A stretch of DNA of 63,726 nt, taken from NCBI GenBank assembly GCA_046048135.1, contig JBJOGR010000048.1, forward strand, positions 1-63,726, read 5' to 3'. The stretch is from ATZT02 sp046048135 (GTDB lineage Bacteria; Actinomycetota; Actinomycetes; S36-B12; UBA5976). The position numbers and the translations under genes were made by a program. The notes beneath the pieces were generated by a model. That model was not told the origin of the DNA. It made no database searches and worked only from the letters and a program-made list of their open reading frames with translations. Below, piece by piece: positions 51,989 through 60,630 of the stretch (its first letter is position 1; every line of letters begins with the position of its first letter).

Positions 51989-53149
51989 TTATTTGATAAT
52001 TTTTTGAGTGGCGATTTCTAGAGTTTTAGTAATAACTGGTGCAACTTGATCAAATTCGATTAAAAACCCATCATGGCCAAATGGCGATGAAATTACGTGC
52101 AATTGATTTTTTTGAGATAACGCCGAAACTAAGTCTGCTTGTTGTCTAATTGGATATAAACGATCAGAATCAATTCCTGCAACAATAATTGGAGCTTTAA
52201 TTTGTTCTAAAGCATTACCAACTCCACCTCTGTTTCTACCGATATCAAAAGTTGACATGCTATCTGTTAAAACAATGTATGAATTGGCATCAAATCTTCT
52301 TGATAGTTTATCGGCGTGATGATCTAAATATGATTCGATTGCAAAGCGTCCATCTGAGTATGGATCTTCTCCATCCTGATTATCTCGTCCAAATCGAACA
52401 TCTAATTCTGTTTCAGATCTGTATGTTAATTGTGCAAATCTTCTTGCTATTCCTAATCCTTTATGTGGACCTTCTCCAAGTTTTGATTGATAGTAATCGC
52501 CATTTTTCCAATTTGGATCTGATTTAATTGCAGCAATTTGAGCAGATTGAGTTGCAATTTGATCTGCCGAAGAGCGAGGTGCAGATGCAATTACAAAAGC
52601 AGAATTTAATTTATGAGGATGTTCAACAGCCCATTCTAAAACCCTCATCCCACCCATTGAGCTTCCCATAATTGAAGCCCATTTTTCAATATTTAAATAA
52701 TCAGTAAGTCTTTTTTCAATTTCAACTTGATCAGAGACAGTGACTCTTGGAAATCTAGATCCCCAATTTTTTCCAGACTCATCTAATGACGAAGGACCAG
52801 TTGTGCCTTGACAGCCACCTAAAACATTTGCACAAACAACAAACCATTCATTTGTATCAATTGGTAAGCCTGGTCCAATTAAGTTATCCCACCAACCACG
52901 AGTCAAATGACCCTCAACGTCTAAACCTGCAACATGTGAATCTCCAGTTAAAGCATGTTCAATAAAAATTGCATTTGTGCCTGTGGAGTTTAGTTTTCCA
53001 AAAGTTTCATATGCAACTTTTACTTCAGGTAAAGCACCACCAAGTTCTAATTCAATTGAACCTAAATTAACAAATTTTCTTAATCCAGGATGATCTCCTT
53101 CCTGCCACGCACCGGTGACAGGAGGAGGACCATCGTATGAAATTGGCAT
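51989..53149 (-). CDS. metX: Homoserine O-acetyltransferase
   Basis: Alpha/beta-hydrolase-fold acyltransferase that activates homoserine for methionine synthesis. The 386-residue protein has LTGDSHV, GGCQGTTGPSS, the nucleophile motif GSSMGGMRVLEWA with S164, and the catalytic His in SPFGHDGFLIE; the Asp lies in IVAGIDSDRLYP. ATG start. It follows metY by 6 nt, so both are under the SAM-IV riboswitch. Acetyl rather than succinyl donor is inferred from the family. Confidence 0.95.
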   Translation of the reverse strand: MPISYDGPPPVTGAWQEGDHPGLRKFVNLGSIELELGGALPEVKVAYETFGKLNSTGTNAIFIEHALTGDSHVAGLDVEGHLTRGWWDNLIGPGLPIDTNEWFVVCANVLGGCQGTTGPSSLDESGKNWGSRFPRVTVSDQVEIEKRLTDYLNIEKWASIMGSSMGGMRVLEWAVEHPHKLNSAFVIASAPRSSADQIATQSAQIAAIKSDPNWKNGDYYQSKLGEGPHKGLGIARRFAQLTYRSETELDVRFGRDNQDGEDPYSDGRFAIESYLDHHADKLSRRFDANSYIVLTDSMSTFDIGRNRGGVGNALEQIKAPIIVAGIDSDRLYPIRQQADLVSALSQKNQLHVISSPFGHDGFLIEFDQVAPVITKTLEIATQKIIK

Positions 53150-53155
53150 TATTCT

Positions 53156-54451
53156 TTATGCACCCTTAGAAGCTCTAAAACCTGCATCTAGATCTGCCAA
53201 GATATCGTTAATATTTTCAATACCAACAGCTAATCTAATTAATCCAGGAGTTACTCCTGCTGCAAGTTGTTCTTGTGGTGTTAATTGAGAATGCGTAGTC
53301 GATGCTGGATGAATTACTAAGCTTCTTACATCTCCAATGTTTGCAACATGTGAATGTAATTCCAGTGCTTCAACGAATTTCTTTCCAGCTTCAATTCCTC
53401 CTTTTATTTCAAAGGATAAAACTGCACCAGAACCTTCTGGGGTGTATTTCTTAGCTAGATTGTTGTACTTACTTGAAGCAAGAGATGCATAATTTACTTT
53501 TTCAACTTCATCTCTTTTTTCAAGCCACTTAGCAACTTCTTGGGCGTTCTTAACATGTCTTTCAATTCTTAATGACAAAGTTTCTAAACCTTGTGCAATT
53601 AAAAATGCATTGAATGGTGAAATAGCTGCACCTAAATCTCTAAGCAAAACAATTCTTGCTCGAAGAATATATGCTAACTCCCCTAATGCGTCTGCATAAT
53701 TTAATCCACCATATGAAGGATCTGGAGTGTTATATTGCGGAAATTTTGCAGCATTTTTTTTCCAGTCAAATTTTCCACTGTCAACAATTACTCCAGCTAC
53801 AGCAGTTCCATGTCCGCCTATGTATTTTGTAGCGGAATGAACCACAATGTCAGCGCCATGTTCAATTGGTCTTAACAAGTATGGAGTTGCAACTGTGTTA
53901 TCAACGATAAGTGGAATTCCATTTTCATGGGCAATTTTGGAAATATTTTCTATATCCAAAATAACGTTTGCAGGATTTGCAATTGTCTCGCCATAAAAAG
54001 CTTTTGTATTTGGTTTAATAGCTTTTTTCCAAGAATCTAGGTTATCTGGATCATCAACAAATGACACTTCAATTCCATATTTTGGAAGCGTGTAGTGAAA
54101 TAAGTTATATGTTCCGCCATAAAGATTTGGGCTAGAAACAATATGATCGCCTGCTTCAGCCAAATTCAAGATTGCATAAGTTTCAGCAGCTTGACCACTT
54201 GCCAAAAGCAATGCACCAACTCCACCTTCCAAGGAAGCAATTCTTTCTTCAACTGCACCTTGAGTTGGATTCATAATGCGGGTGTAAATATTTCCTGGCT
54301 CAGCTAGCGCAAATAAATCCGCAGCATGTTTTGTGTCACGGAATGTGTATGAAGTTGTTTGATATATCGGCAAAGCTCTTGCATTGGTTTGCGAATCTGG
54401 CGTTTGACCAGCATGTATTTGTCTAGTTTCAAAACTCCAACCTGAACTCAT
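53156..54451 (-). CDS. metY: O-acetylhomoserine sulfhydrylase
   Basis: A 431-residue PLP enzyme of the Cys/Met metabolism family that makes homocysteine from O-acetylhomoserine and sulfide. The PLP lysine is K209 in VVHSATKYIGGHG; IYTRIMNPTQ, SGQAAETYAIL and LIVDNTVATPYL are typical of MetY. ATG start with GAGGAAAG as ribosome site. Expression is expected to fall at high S-adenosylmethionine through the riboswitch at 54621-54736. Confidence 0.95.
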   Translation of the reverse strand: MSSGWSFETRQIHAGQTPDSQTNARALPIYQTTSYTFRDTKHAADLFALAEPGNIYTRIMNPTQGAVEERIASLEGGVGALLLASGQAAETYAILNLAEAGDHIVSSPNLYGGTYNLFHYTLPKYGIEVSFVDDPDNLDSWKKAIKPNTKAFYGETIANPANVILDIENISKIAHENGIPLIVDNTVATPYLLRPIEHGADIVVHSATKYIGGHGTAVAGVIVDSGKFDWKKNAAKFPQYNTPDPSYGGLNYADALGELAYILRARIVLLRDLGAAISPFNAFLIAQGLETLSLRIERHVKNAQEVAKWLEKRDEVEKVNYASLASSKYNNLAKKYTPEGSGAVLSFEIKGGIEAGKKFVEALELHSHVANIGDVRSLVIHPASTTHSQLTPQEQLAAGVTPGLIRLAVGIENINDILADLDAGFRASKGA

Positions 54452-54479
54452 TTACTTTCCTCTTTCTTAATTTGAGTTA

Positions 54480-54506
54480 CTTTGGCTATCTCCTTGATAG
54501 TCAAAG
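54480..54506 (-). promoter_or_regulatory. Hairpin with AAGGA loop in the metY leader
   Basis: CTTTGACTATC pairs with GATAGCCAAAG (11 bp, one mismatch), presenting AAGGA in the loop, 29 nt before the metY ATG. Upstream CCTTTGA can alternatively pair with TCAAGG. It is separate from the aptamer and from the metY ribosome site. On the plus strand it is followed by a T-run, but no plus-strand gene would use it. Confidence 0.4.
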
Positions 54507-54620
54507 GTGGGTTTTTTTGCGTATAGAAATAAAAATAAAAAATTAATTAATTATTTTTATAGATATAACGCAAATTATTACCCCTTTATTTCGGGGCCTC
54601 ACATTTAAAGATTTTCGTAA

Positions 54621-54736
54621 GACCCGCGCTTGCCAATTGCTTTTGCGAATTGACCTGGTCTACACCCGGAGCACCCCACCGCGGTGGAGGGTTGCCGTTC
54701 AGCTAGCCGGGGCTTGATACTGAAACTCTTGACCTG
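54621..54736 (-). promoter_or_regulatory. SAM-IV riboswitch
   Basis: On the minus strand the leader has the SAM-IV core almost unchanged: AAGCCCCGGCTAGCTG, CGGCAACCCTCCACCGCGG, TGGGGTGCTCCGGGTG, closing stem GGTC/GACC, and the 3' segment GGCAAGCGCGGGTC that forms the outer pseudoknot region. It binds S-adenosylmethionine in actinobacteria and controls sulfur amino acid genes. It lies 170 nt before metY. A CCCC...GGGG hairpin at 54581-54596 may be part of the expression platform. Confidence 0.92.
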
Positions 54737-54767
54737 GTTAAAAGATTACTAAATAAATCACATGTGC

Positions 54768-55736
54768 TCAAGTCCAGGGGTGCGCCGGATTTTTAAATAC
54801 ATCTCTAAATTCTGAAGCTGGAACTCCGCAATCAAGAGCATTTTGTAAAAGGTGAGCCAAACGGAAATTTGCATCAGCCGCAAGGCTTAATTTGACTGCT
54901 ATTTTTGCTGCTTCGAATTCATTTGCCTGCCATAAATATGCCGAAACACAAGCAAAAATTGGGCTTTGAAATTGTGGATCTGCAAAAGAACCAACTTTAG
55001 CCCAAATTTTTGCAAGACCTATTAAATATTTGGAACTATCCCTTTTACTAAAACCAACTTCAATAAAATGGGATAACAGTGCATCTCGAACTGGAATATC
55101 TGTTAATCCAACGAGAAGCCTTGCCCAATTATTCTTCCTCGTTGAGGTAACTGAATTATTTGCTGAAAGACAAATAAAATGCATTTTTTGCCAATTTTGA
55201 AGTTTCAAGTTGTCTTTAATGAGGCTTTTAATTTTAATCGCTCTCACAGCACTTTTGTTAAGTTTTTGATCACTTGCATTAATTTTTAAGAAATCAGTGT
55301 TGATTTTGTCACTAGACCTAGTTGTTGACTCTATTTCAATTGAATTTCCTTCTTTAGGGCAACAATTTAAGTCCTCGCACAAAAAAGAAGCCCATTTATG
55401 ATCTTTAACCCAGAGTAAATCTTTAACTTGAACCGTTTTTGATAGTTTTTCAAATAATATTTTAGAAATCTTTTGATAGTTTTCAGGATTTTCTTCTATA
55501 TAAAGAATCAAAACTATTGAATTTGTCGCATTTAAAACAAATTTACTATTCAATTCCTCAAAATATTGACTGGTTAGGCTGCTTTGAGAGGGTAATTGAG
55601 AAGTCAAGTGAAAAGAAAATTTGCATTCTTCTCCTTGAAGCCCGCAAATAACCATTTGATTTACAGGTTTACTTTTTAAAATAACTGGAATGCTACTTAG
55701 TAATTTTTTAGGTCCATCGATAGTTAATTGATTCAT
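54768..55736 (-). CDS. DUF4192 family protein
   Basis: A 322-residue protein. The N-terminus (LLSSIPVILKSKPVNQMVI) and the C-terminal helical part (VRDALLSHF, FACVSAYLWQANEFEAAKIA, LLQNALDCGVPASEFR) match the actinobacterial DUF4192 family of unknown function. The middle is more divergent and rich in Lys, Asn and Ser. It is often found near sigA. A terminator-like hairpin of the preceding gene lies at 55797-55828, so it probably has its own promoter in 55737-55796. Confidence 0.8.
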   Translation of the reverse strand: MNQLTIDGPKKLLSSIPVILKSKPVNQMVICGLQGEECKFSFHLTSQLPSQSSLTSQYFEELNSKFVLNATNSIVLILYIEENPENYQKISKILFEKLSKTVQVKDLLWVKDHKWASFLCEDLNCCPKEGNSIEIESTTRSSDKINTDFLKINASDQKLNKSAVRAIKIKSLIKDNLKLQNWQKMHFICLSANNSVTSTRKNNWARLLVGLTDIPVRDALLSHFIEVGFSKRDSSKYLIGLAKIWAKVGSFADPQFQSPIFACVSAYLWQANEFEAAKIAVKLSLAADANFRLAHLLQNALDCGVPASEFRDVFKNPAHPWT

Positions 55737-55796
55737 AGTTAAATAATCAATGATGTTGAGAGGTCAAGAAGACAACTTTTTTAAAATTGCTAATAA

Positions 55797-55828
55797 CTAA
55801 CCCCTGGGGATAATTCCCCAGGGGTTAG
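55797..55828 (-). terminator. Terminator hairpin after the GreA-family gene
   Basis: A perfect 13-bp stem CTAACCCCTGGGG/CCCCAGGGGTTAG with a 6-nt loop begins 35 nt after the stop of the GreA-family gene. The following minus-strand bases (TTATTAGCAATTTT) are T-rich but lack a clean run. It is the strongest hairpin near this gene. Confidence 0.75.
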
Positions 55829-55862
55829 TTTGACTGCAGAATTACTACTTACTCGGGAGGGA

Positions 55863-56330
55863 CTAAGGAAGTAATTCCACGGATTTGATAACAGCTGTCC
55901 AATTTCCACTTGGAGCAATCACTGTAACTCGATCGCCTTTTTTATTTCCAAATAAAGCTTGTCCTAACGGTGAATAGACCGAAATTCTTTCATCGTCAAG
56001 ATGTGCTTCAATCGGATGAACAACTCTTACCTTAAATTTTTCTTTATCAGTTTGAACTTTGACAACGCACCCAAGTCTTACGGTTTTATCGTCAAGTAAT
56101 AAATCTGGTTTACCTGCTTCAGAAACAAATGATTCAAGTTCATTAGCTTCTTCAGTTAGTCGTGTAAATTCTGCAACGTCTCTCTCGTCTCGATCAACAG
56201 CAGTTATTAATGGCGCTAAGGCAGGTAATTTGACCTTACGAATGTGATCAACTTGTTTTAGTAGTTCAACTCTTCCAATTTCAGTAAGGACTTCTGGAAT
56301 TCCGTTTTTCTTTTTTGAAGTAACAGGCAT
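55863..56330 (-). CDS. GreA/GreB-family transcription factor
   Basis: A 155-residue protein. The C-terminal FKBP-like domain (about 83-153) is clearly of the Gre type (VRLGCVVKV, ISVYSPLGQALFGNKKGD). The N-terminal coiled coil (about 12-78) is shorter and unlike standard actinobacterial GreA, with an acidic turn DRDERD (46-51) where Gre factors carry the catalytic Asp/Glu tip. It may rescue backtracked RNA polymerase or act as a Gre-like modulator in the secondary channel. The ATG has GGGAG upstream. Its leader contains a yybP-ykoY-type riboswitch, unusual for this family. Confidence 0.85.
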   Translation of the reverse strand: MPVTSKKKNGIPEVLTEIGRVELLKQVDHIRKVKLPALAPLITAVDRDERDVAEFTRLTEEANELESFVSEAGKPDLLLDDKTVRLGCVVKVQTDKEKFKVRVVHPIEAHLDDERISVYSPLGQALFGNKKGDRVTVIAPSGNWTAVIKSVELLP

Positions 56331-56349
56331 AACGACTCCCGGGTTAAAT

Positions 56350-56372
56350 AGATAAACAACTTTTGTTTATCT
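56350..56372 (-). promoter_or_regulatory. 10-bp hairpin between riboswitch and GreA-family start
   Basis: AGATAAACAA and TTGTTTATCT form a perfect stem with a 3-nt loop, followed on the RNA by ATTTAACCC and the GGGAG ribosome site. The CTCGGG just before it can pair with CCCGGG overlapping the ribosome site. It is likely part of the expression platform of the leader at 56379-56480. Confidence 0.5.
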
Positions 56373-56378
56373 GTTTCC

Positions 56379-56480
56379 CGAGGTCTCTCCCAACCAAGTT
56401 TTCTCACTTGGCGCTGCGCCGGAAATCTACATTCAATTTCGTGTTGACGACGCTTGCTTTTTTAGGGGTACTCCCCTCGT
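56379..56480 (-). promoter_or_regulatory. yybP-ykoY (Mn2+) riboswitch
   Basis: The minus-strand leader starts with CGAGGGGAGTACCCC and ends with GGGAGAGACCTCG, so CGAGG/CCTCG closes it as stem P1. Between them are GCGTCGTCAACACGA, TTTCCGGCGCAGCGCC and a CCAAG/CTTGG hairpin. GGGGAGTA, CGTCAACA and AGACCTC are the conserved loops and junctions of the yybP-ykoY class, which senses Mn2+. Class assignment is from recalled consensus, not a model search. Confidence 0.75.
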
Positions 56481-56487
56481 TTCTCCC

Positions 56488-56515
56488 ACTATAAGTGACC
56501 AGAAATTTCATGCAA
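56488..56515 (-). promoter_or_regulatory. Promoter for the riboswitch-GreA transcript
   Basis: On the minus strand TTGCAT (56515-56510) and TATAGT (56493-56488) are 16 nt apart. Transcription would begin near 56481, exactly at the 5' end of the riboswitch, which supports both calls. Confidence 0.6.
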
Positions 56516-56563
56516 CTTGAAATCTCAAGTTGGCACATACATCTCTTGGTTGAACCCAAAACC

Positions 56564-57562
56564 TTACCTCGAGCGATTAAGCTGCCACTGAAAATAGCTG
56601 ACTACGCCAAGTAAAACTTGGGGCAAATAGTAAAACGTCCTCCAGAGCAAAACTGCCACAAAAGACTCAACTTCATTTGCTCCATAAAGAATCAAAGTTG
56701 AAACCATAATCACATCGGTTGTACCAACCCCACCGGGAGTAAAAGGAATCACCGTACCAAATCTTCCAAAACAAAAGGAGGCAAACAACACAAATACCGA
56801 TAATTCAATATTCATGGAATAACAGCTTGCCCAAAAAATCAAAAACATTGAAAATTGGACCATCAAATTACTAAAAGTGATCTGCAACCATTTCTCTTTT
56901 ACGATATATAAAACTTCAGATCTGAAATCATTTAATATATTTGAAAAATTCCATTTAGACTTTAAAAGTCGATTTAATGGCTTTACAGATATGTCAATCA
57001 CTTTGCCTATTTTTGCGGCAAGGGATTCGGATTTAAATATCAAAAAAAGCATAATTACAGCACAAATTAAAATGAGAGATCCCAAAATGGTTGAATTAAA
57101 TAAGCCAGGTGTCAATGATGTAGAAAAAGAGAGTGAAATTAAACCTAAAATTGGCATCAAATAAGAAATTAAACCATTCCAAACACTTGCAATACCCACT
57201 GTTGTTGAAATTGATTGATTTGAAATCCCAAAAGATTTGAGCATTGCAAATTGTGCTGCCAAACCTACTGTTCCACCTGCTGGTACACAATTACTTATTG
57301 CAAAAGATGCGTTTCGGACTTGAAAAGCTTGAAAATATTTAAGCCCTTTTGTCGTAACTAAGTAAGGATACTGAAATATCCAAATATTAAAAACAGCAGT
57401 TAAAATTAATAAAGTAACCTGAAAAAAGTTTAAATTTTTTACAGAATCTAAAACCTGCTCAAAATCTAGATCATTGATAAACCATCTTGATACAAAAAAT
57501 AAAATGAATAAAGCAACGATAAAAATAAAATAATTTAGTATTTTAGATCTATTTTTTTTCAA
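56564..57562 (-). CDS. LPG-synthase-like (UPF0104) membrane protein
   Basis: A 332-residue membrane protein with about eight to nine spans of the lysylphosphatidylglycerol synthase TM family (flippase-like). Landmarks are NCVPAGGTVGLAAQFAMLK and FTPGGVGTTDVIMVSTLIL. Without a C-terminal aminoacyl-transfer domain it is more likely a lipid or polyprenol-linked substrate transporter. The TTG start lies inside the end of hflX (14-nt overlap). Confidence 0.85.
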   Translation of the reverse strand: MKKNRSKILNYFIFIVALFILFFVSRWFINDLDFEQVLDSVKNLNFFQVTLLILTAVFNIWIFQYPYLVTTKGLKYFQAFQVRNASFAISNCVPAGGTVGLAAQFAMLKSFGISNQSISTTVGIASVWNGLISYLMPILGLISLSFSTSLTPGLFNSTILGSLILICAVIMLFLIFKSESLAAKIGKVIDISVKPLNRLLKSKWNFSNILNDFRSEVLYIVKEKWLQITFSNLMVQFSMFLIFWASCYSMNIELSVFVLFASFCFGRFGTVIPFTPGGVGTTDVIMVSTLILYGANEVESFVAVLLWRTFYYLPQVLLGVVSYFQWQLNRSR

Positions 57563-58931
57563 TTAATTCCAAATTTTCAATTAAATGAAATAGCTCTGCA
57601 GGCACGAAAGCGTGCACGCGAGTTCCCATTTCCTCATGTGACAAAGTCATTAATTTACCTTCTTGGTGAATTTTTGCCAAAATATCTCCGCGGGAATATG
57701 GAATTAAAATTTTTATCTCTTTAGTTGGATTCGGTAATTTTTTGTCTATTTCAATTAGTAATTCGCTTATTCCACTGTTGTTTTTTGTAGATATAAATAA
57801 AGAATCCTTAAATAGTCTTTTAAGACTCAAAATTTTTTCATCATCTATTAAGTCTATTTTGTTTATAACCACTAATTCTCTAATGTGGTCTGCTCCGATT
57901 TCTTGTAAAACTTCTCTCACAGATTTGTATTGACCTTCCGGGTCTGGATCACTTCCATCAACCAAATGAATTATCAAATTAGAATTCGAAACTTCTTCCA
58001 AAGTAGATTTAAATGCTTCAACTAATTGATGTGGCAAATGCCTCACAAATCCAACGGTGTCAGAAATCGTGATAAATCTTCCCGAAGGTAATTGAGTTTT
58101 TCTAACTGTCGGATCAAGTGTTGCAAAAAGTGCATCTTCTACTAATACACCTGCACCGGTAATTCTGTTTAGTAAAGAAGATTTTCCAGCGTTGGTATAT
58201 CCAGCTATAGAAACCGATAAAGTATTTCCACTTCTTCTTGAACTTCTTTGAACATCACGTGATTTGGCAAGATCTTTTAAATCTTTTCTTAATTTTGTCA
58301 TTTGATGATGAATTCTTCTTCTGTCAGTTTCTAATTTAGTTTCACCAGGCCCTCTTGTTCCTATTCCAGGTGATCCACCGCTTGCTGCTTGCCTGCTTAA
58401 AGTTTCACCCCAACCTCTCAACCTTGGAAGCATGTATTGCATTTGGGCTAAAGAAACTTGAATTTTTCCTTCTTTACTTTTTGCATGCTTTGCAAAAATG
58501 TCAAGAATTAACCAAGTTCTATCTACAACCTTTACTTTGACAACATCTTCTAGGTGAATAAGTTGTGAAGGACTTAATTCACCATCAATAATTACTGTGT
58601 CTGCCCCGGTTTGAGCAACTATTTTTCGTAATTCCAAAGCTTTGCCCGAACCAAGATATGTTGCCGGATCTGGATTATCTCTTCTTTGAATTACTCCTTC
58701 TAAAACTTGAGAGCCTGCAGTTTGAGCTAAACGCGCTAATTCTTGTAATGATCTTTCAGCAGATTCCCAAGTGCCTGAAATCCAAACACCAGCTAGCACC
58801 ACTTTCTCTAACTGAATTTTTCTATATTCAACTTCAGTAATATCTTGAAGTTCAGTTGAAAAAGTTGTGACTCTTCTAAGGGCTGCTCTATCTTGAAGAT
58901 CTAAATTGGTTGATTCCTTAAATTCATTCAT
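57549..58931 (-). CDS. hflX: HflX ribosome-associated GTPase
   Basis: A 460-residue GTPase that binds the 50S subunit and rescues or splits stalled ribosomes. The N-terminal HflX domain (about 40-225, with RRDNPDPATYLGSGKA and RQAASGGSPGIGTRGPGE) precedes the G domain with P-loop AGYTNAGKSSLL, switch LDPTVRKTQL, SDTVGFVRHLP and NKID. It overlaps dapF by 4 nt. In many bacteria hflX lies near miaA, as here. Confidence 0.95.
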   Translation of the reverse strand: MNEFKESTNLDLQDRAALRRVTTFSTELQDITEVEYRKIQLEKVVLAGVWISGTWESAERSLQELARLAQTAGSQVLEGVIQRRDNPDPATYLGSGKALELRKIVAQTGADTVIIDGELSPSQLIHLEDVVKVKVVDRTWLILDIFAKHAKSKEGKIQVSLAQMQYMLPRLRGWGETLSRQAASGGSPGIGTRGPGETKLETDRRRIHHQMTKLRKDLKDLAKSRDVQRSSRRSGNTLSVSIAGYTNAGKSSLLNRITGAGVLVEDALFATLDPTVRKTQLPSGRFITISDTVGFVRHLPHQLVEAFKSTLEEVSNSNLIIHLVDGSDPDPEGQYKSVREVLQEIGADHIRELVVINKIDLIDDEKILSLKRLFKDSLFISTKNNSGISELLIEIDKKLPNPTKEIKILIPYSRGDILAKIHQEGKLMTLSHEEMGTRVHAFVPAELFHLIENLELIEKK

Positions 58932-59740
58932 TTTTTAATTGAATACCATGATTCTTTTAAAATTCCAGTATTCTCCAAGACTGCTGGACCTGTCATTACA
59001 ATTTTGTCCTCAATAAATTTGATAAATAATGTTCCTCCCCTTACATCTATTTGAAATAGATTTTCATAGTTATTGCTTAATTTTCTTAAGACAGCAGCAA
59101 CCGCGCAAGCTCCCGTTCCGCAAGACAGGGTTTCACCACTTCCTCTTTCAAAAACTCGCATCTGAACATGATTATCGGAAACTTTTTTTACAAATTCAAC
59201 GTTTACTCCCTCGATAAATTCATCTTTTGGCGAAGATATCGGAGCTATCTTTAATTCGCCAATTTCATTTAAATCTTCAACGAAAACTACAGCGTGCGGA
59301 TTTGGGGCATCAACACCAATTGCCTTGTATGTTTTTGAATTATTGGTAATTTCTACGGGATTGTTTCTAATATTTGCACCATTCATAGTTACCGATATTT
59401 CATTTGGATTCATCACATGAATTTCTACATCGCCTGCTCTTGTGGATATTACAAAGTTTTCTTTAGTAACTAAACTTCTATCCTTCAAATAAAGCCCGAA
59501 AACTCTAGCTCCATTGCCACACATCTCGGCAATTGAACCATCTGCATTTCTATAGTCCATAAAATAACGACTACCATTTTTGACAACTCTCAAAATTCCA
59601 TCAGCACCAATTCCAGAATTTCGATCACAAATTTCTTTTACTTGACTAGCAGTTATTTCTAACTGATCATTCAAATCTTCAATTATGACGAAATCATTTT
59701 TCGTGCCATTTCCCTTTGTGTACTTAATAAAAGAATTCAT
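58928..59740 (-). CDS. dapF: Diaminopimelate epimerase
   Basis: Converts LL- to meso-diaminopimelate for lysine and peptidoglycan. The 270-residue protein has both catalytic cysteines: C74 in AEMCGNGAR and C207 in LSCGTGACAVA, and the substrate loops YRNADGSI and ERGSGET. The two homologous halves are intact. The ATG overlaps the miaA stop by one base. The gene order miaA-dapF-hflX is typical of actinobacteria. Confidence 0.96.
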   Translation of the reverse strand: MNSFIKYTKGNGTKNDFVIIEDLNDQLEITASQVKEICDRNSGIGADGILRVVKNGSRYFMDYRNADGSIAEMCGNGARVFGLYLKDRSLVTKENFVISTRAGDVEIHVMNPNEISVTMNGANIRNNPVEITNNSKTYKAIGVDAPNPHAVVFVEDLNEIGELKIAPISSPKDEFIEGVNVEFVKKVSDNHVQMRVFERGSGETLSCGTGACAVAAVLRKLSNNYENLFQIDVRGGTLFIKFIEDKIVMTGPAVLENTGILKESWYSIKK

Positions 59741-60627
59741 TAAATTATTCTATTAACTTTTGCTAAAATTTCATCATCTTGTGCGTCAAACCATTGAATC
59801 AAGGGATCTCTTTTGAACCATGAAATTTGCCTTCTTGCAAACTTTCTTGTTTGAATAATGGTTTGCTCAATTGCCTGATCCAAAGTGATTTCATCCTTTA
59901 AATACTGAATAACTTGCGAATATCCAAGTGCTTTTTGTGCGGTTTTACCTTTAATTAATTCATCAAATATAACTTTTACTTCTTGCACAAGGCCATTAGT
60001 AAACATTTCTTGAACTCTTGCTTCAATTCGTTTATCAAGAATCTCCCGATCCAAATTTAAACCAATTCTAATATCGTCGAAAATTGGCGATGGCTCTGGC
60101 AGTTTTGCGTTAAAATTCTTTCCCGTTAATTCATTTACCTCTAAAGCTCTGACGATTCGTCTGGCATTATTTAAAAGAATGTTTGCAGCTGCCTCAGGAT
60201 CAATTTTTACTAACTCATTGTGAAGAAACTCAACTCCATTTTTTTCTAGTAATTCTTCATACTTTGCTCTAATTTCTAGATTCGTACCTGGAAACTCTAA
60301 ATCCTCTAAAACTGCATTTATATAAAGACCACTTCCACCAACTAAAACAGGAGTTTTGCCTCTGTTTTGTATGTCTTTAATTAAGTCTCTTGCTTTTTTC
60401 TGAAAAACCGAAACACTCGCTTCTTCGCTTGGCAATAAAACATCGATTAAATGATGGACGATATTTTCTCGATCTGCTTGGTTAAGTTTGGCAGTTCCAA
60501 TATCCATTCCTTTATATAACTGCATCGCATCAGCATTAATTATTTCAATCTCTTTTATTTGACCGATTTTTATTGCTAAATCACTTTTACCTACAGCAGT
60601 CGGGCCAACAATTGCAATAACTTTCAA
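59740..60627 (-). CDS. miaA: tRNA dimethylallyltransferase
   Basis: Adds dimethylallyl to A37 of tRNAs that read codons starting with U. The 295-residue protein has the P-loop GPTAVGKSDLA, the DMAPP/tRNA motif INADAMQLYKGMDIGTAK, VGGSGLYINAVL, and a C-terminal RKFARRQISWFKRD. TTG start, 3 nt after miaB. The product is the substrate of MiaB encoded just upstream. Confidence 0.96.
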   Translation of the reverse strand: MKVIAIVGPTAVGKSDLAIKIGQIKEIEIINADAMQLYKGMDIGTAKLNQADRENIVHHLIDVLLPSEEASVSVFQKKARDLIKDIQNRGKTPVLVGGSGLYINAVLEDLEFPGTNLEIRAKYEELLEKNGVEFLHNELVKIDPEAAANILLNNARRIVRALEVNELTGKNFNAKLPEPSPIFDDIRIGLNLDREILDKRIEARVQEMFTNGLVQEVKVIFDELIKGKTAQKALGYSQVIQYLKDEITLDQAIEQTIIQTRKFARRQISWFKRDPLIQWFDAQDDEILAKVNRII

Positions 60628-60630
60628 GAT

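Noticed and set aside
54480..54520. Plus-strand terminator (hairpin followed by T-run)
   Set aside because: It looks like one on paper, but no plus-strand gene lies to its left; the metY leader is transcribed from the other strand.
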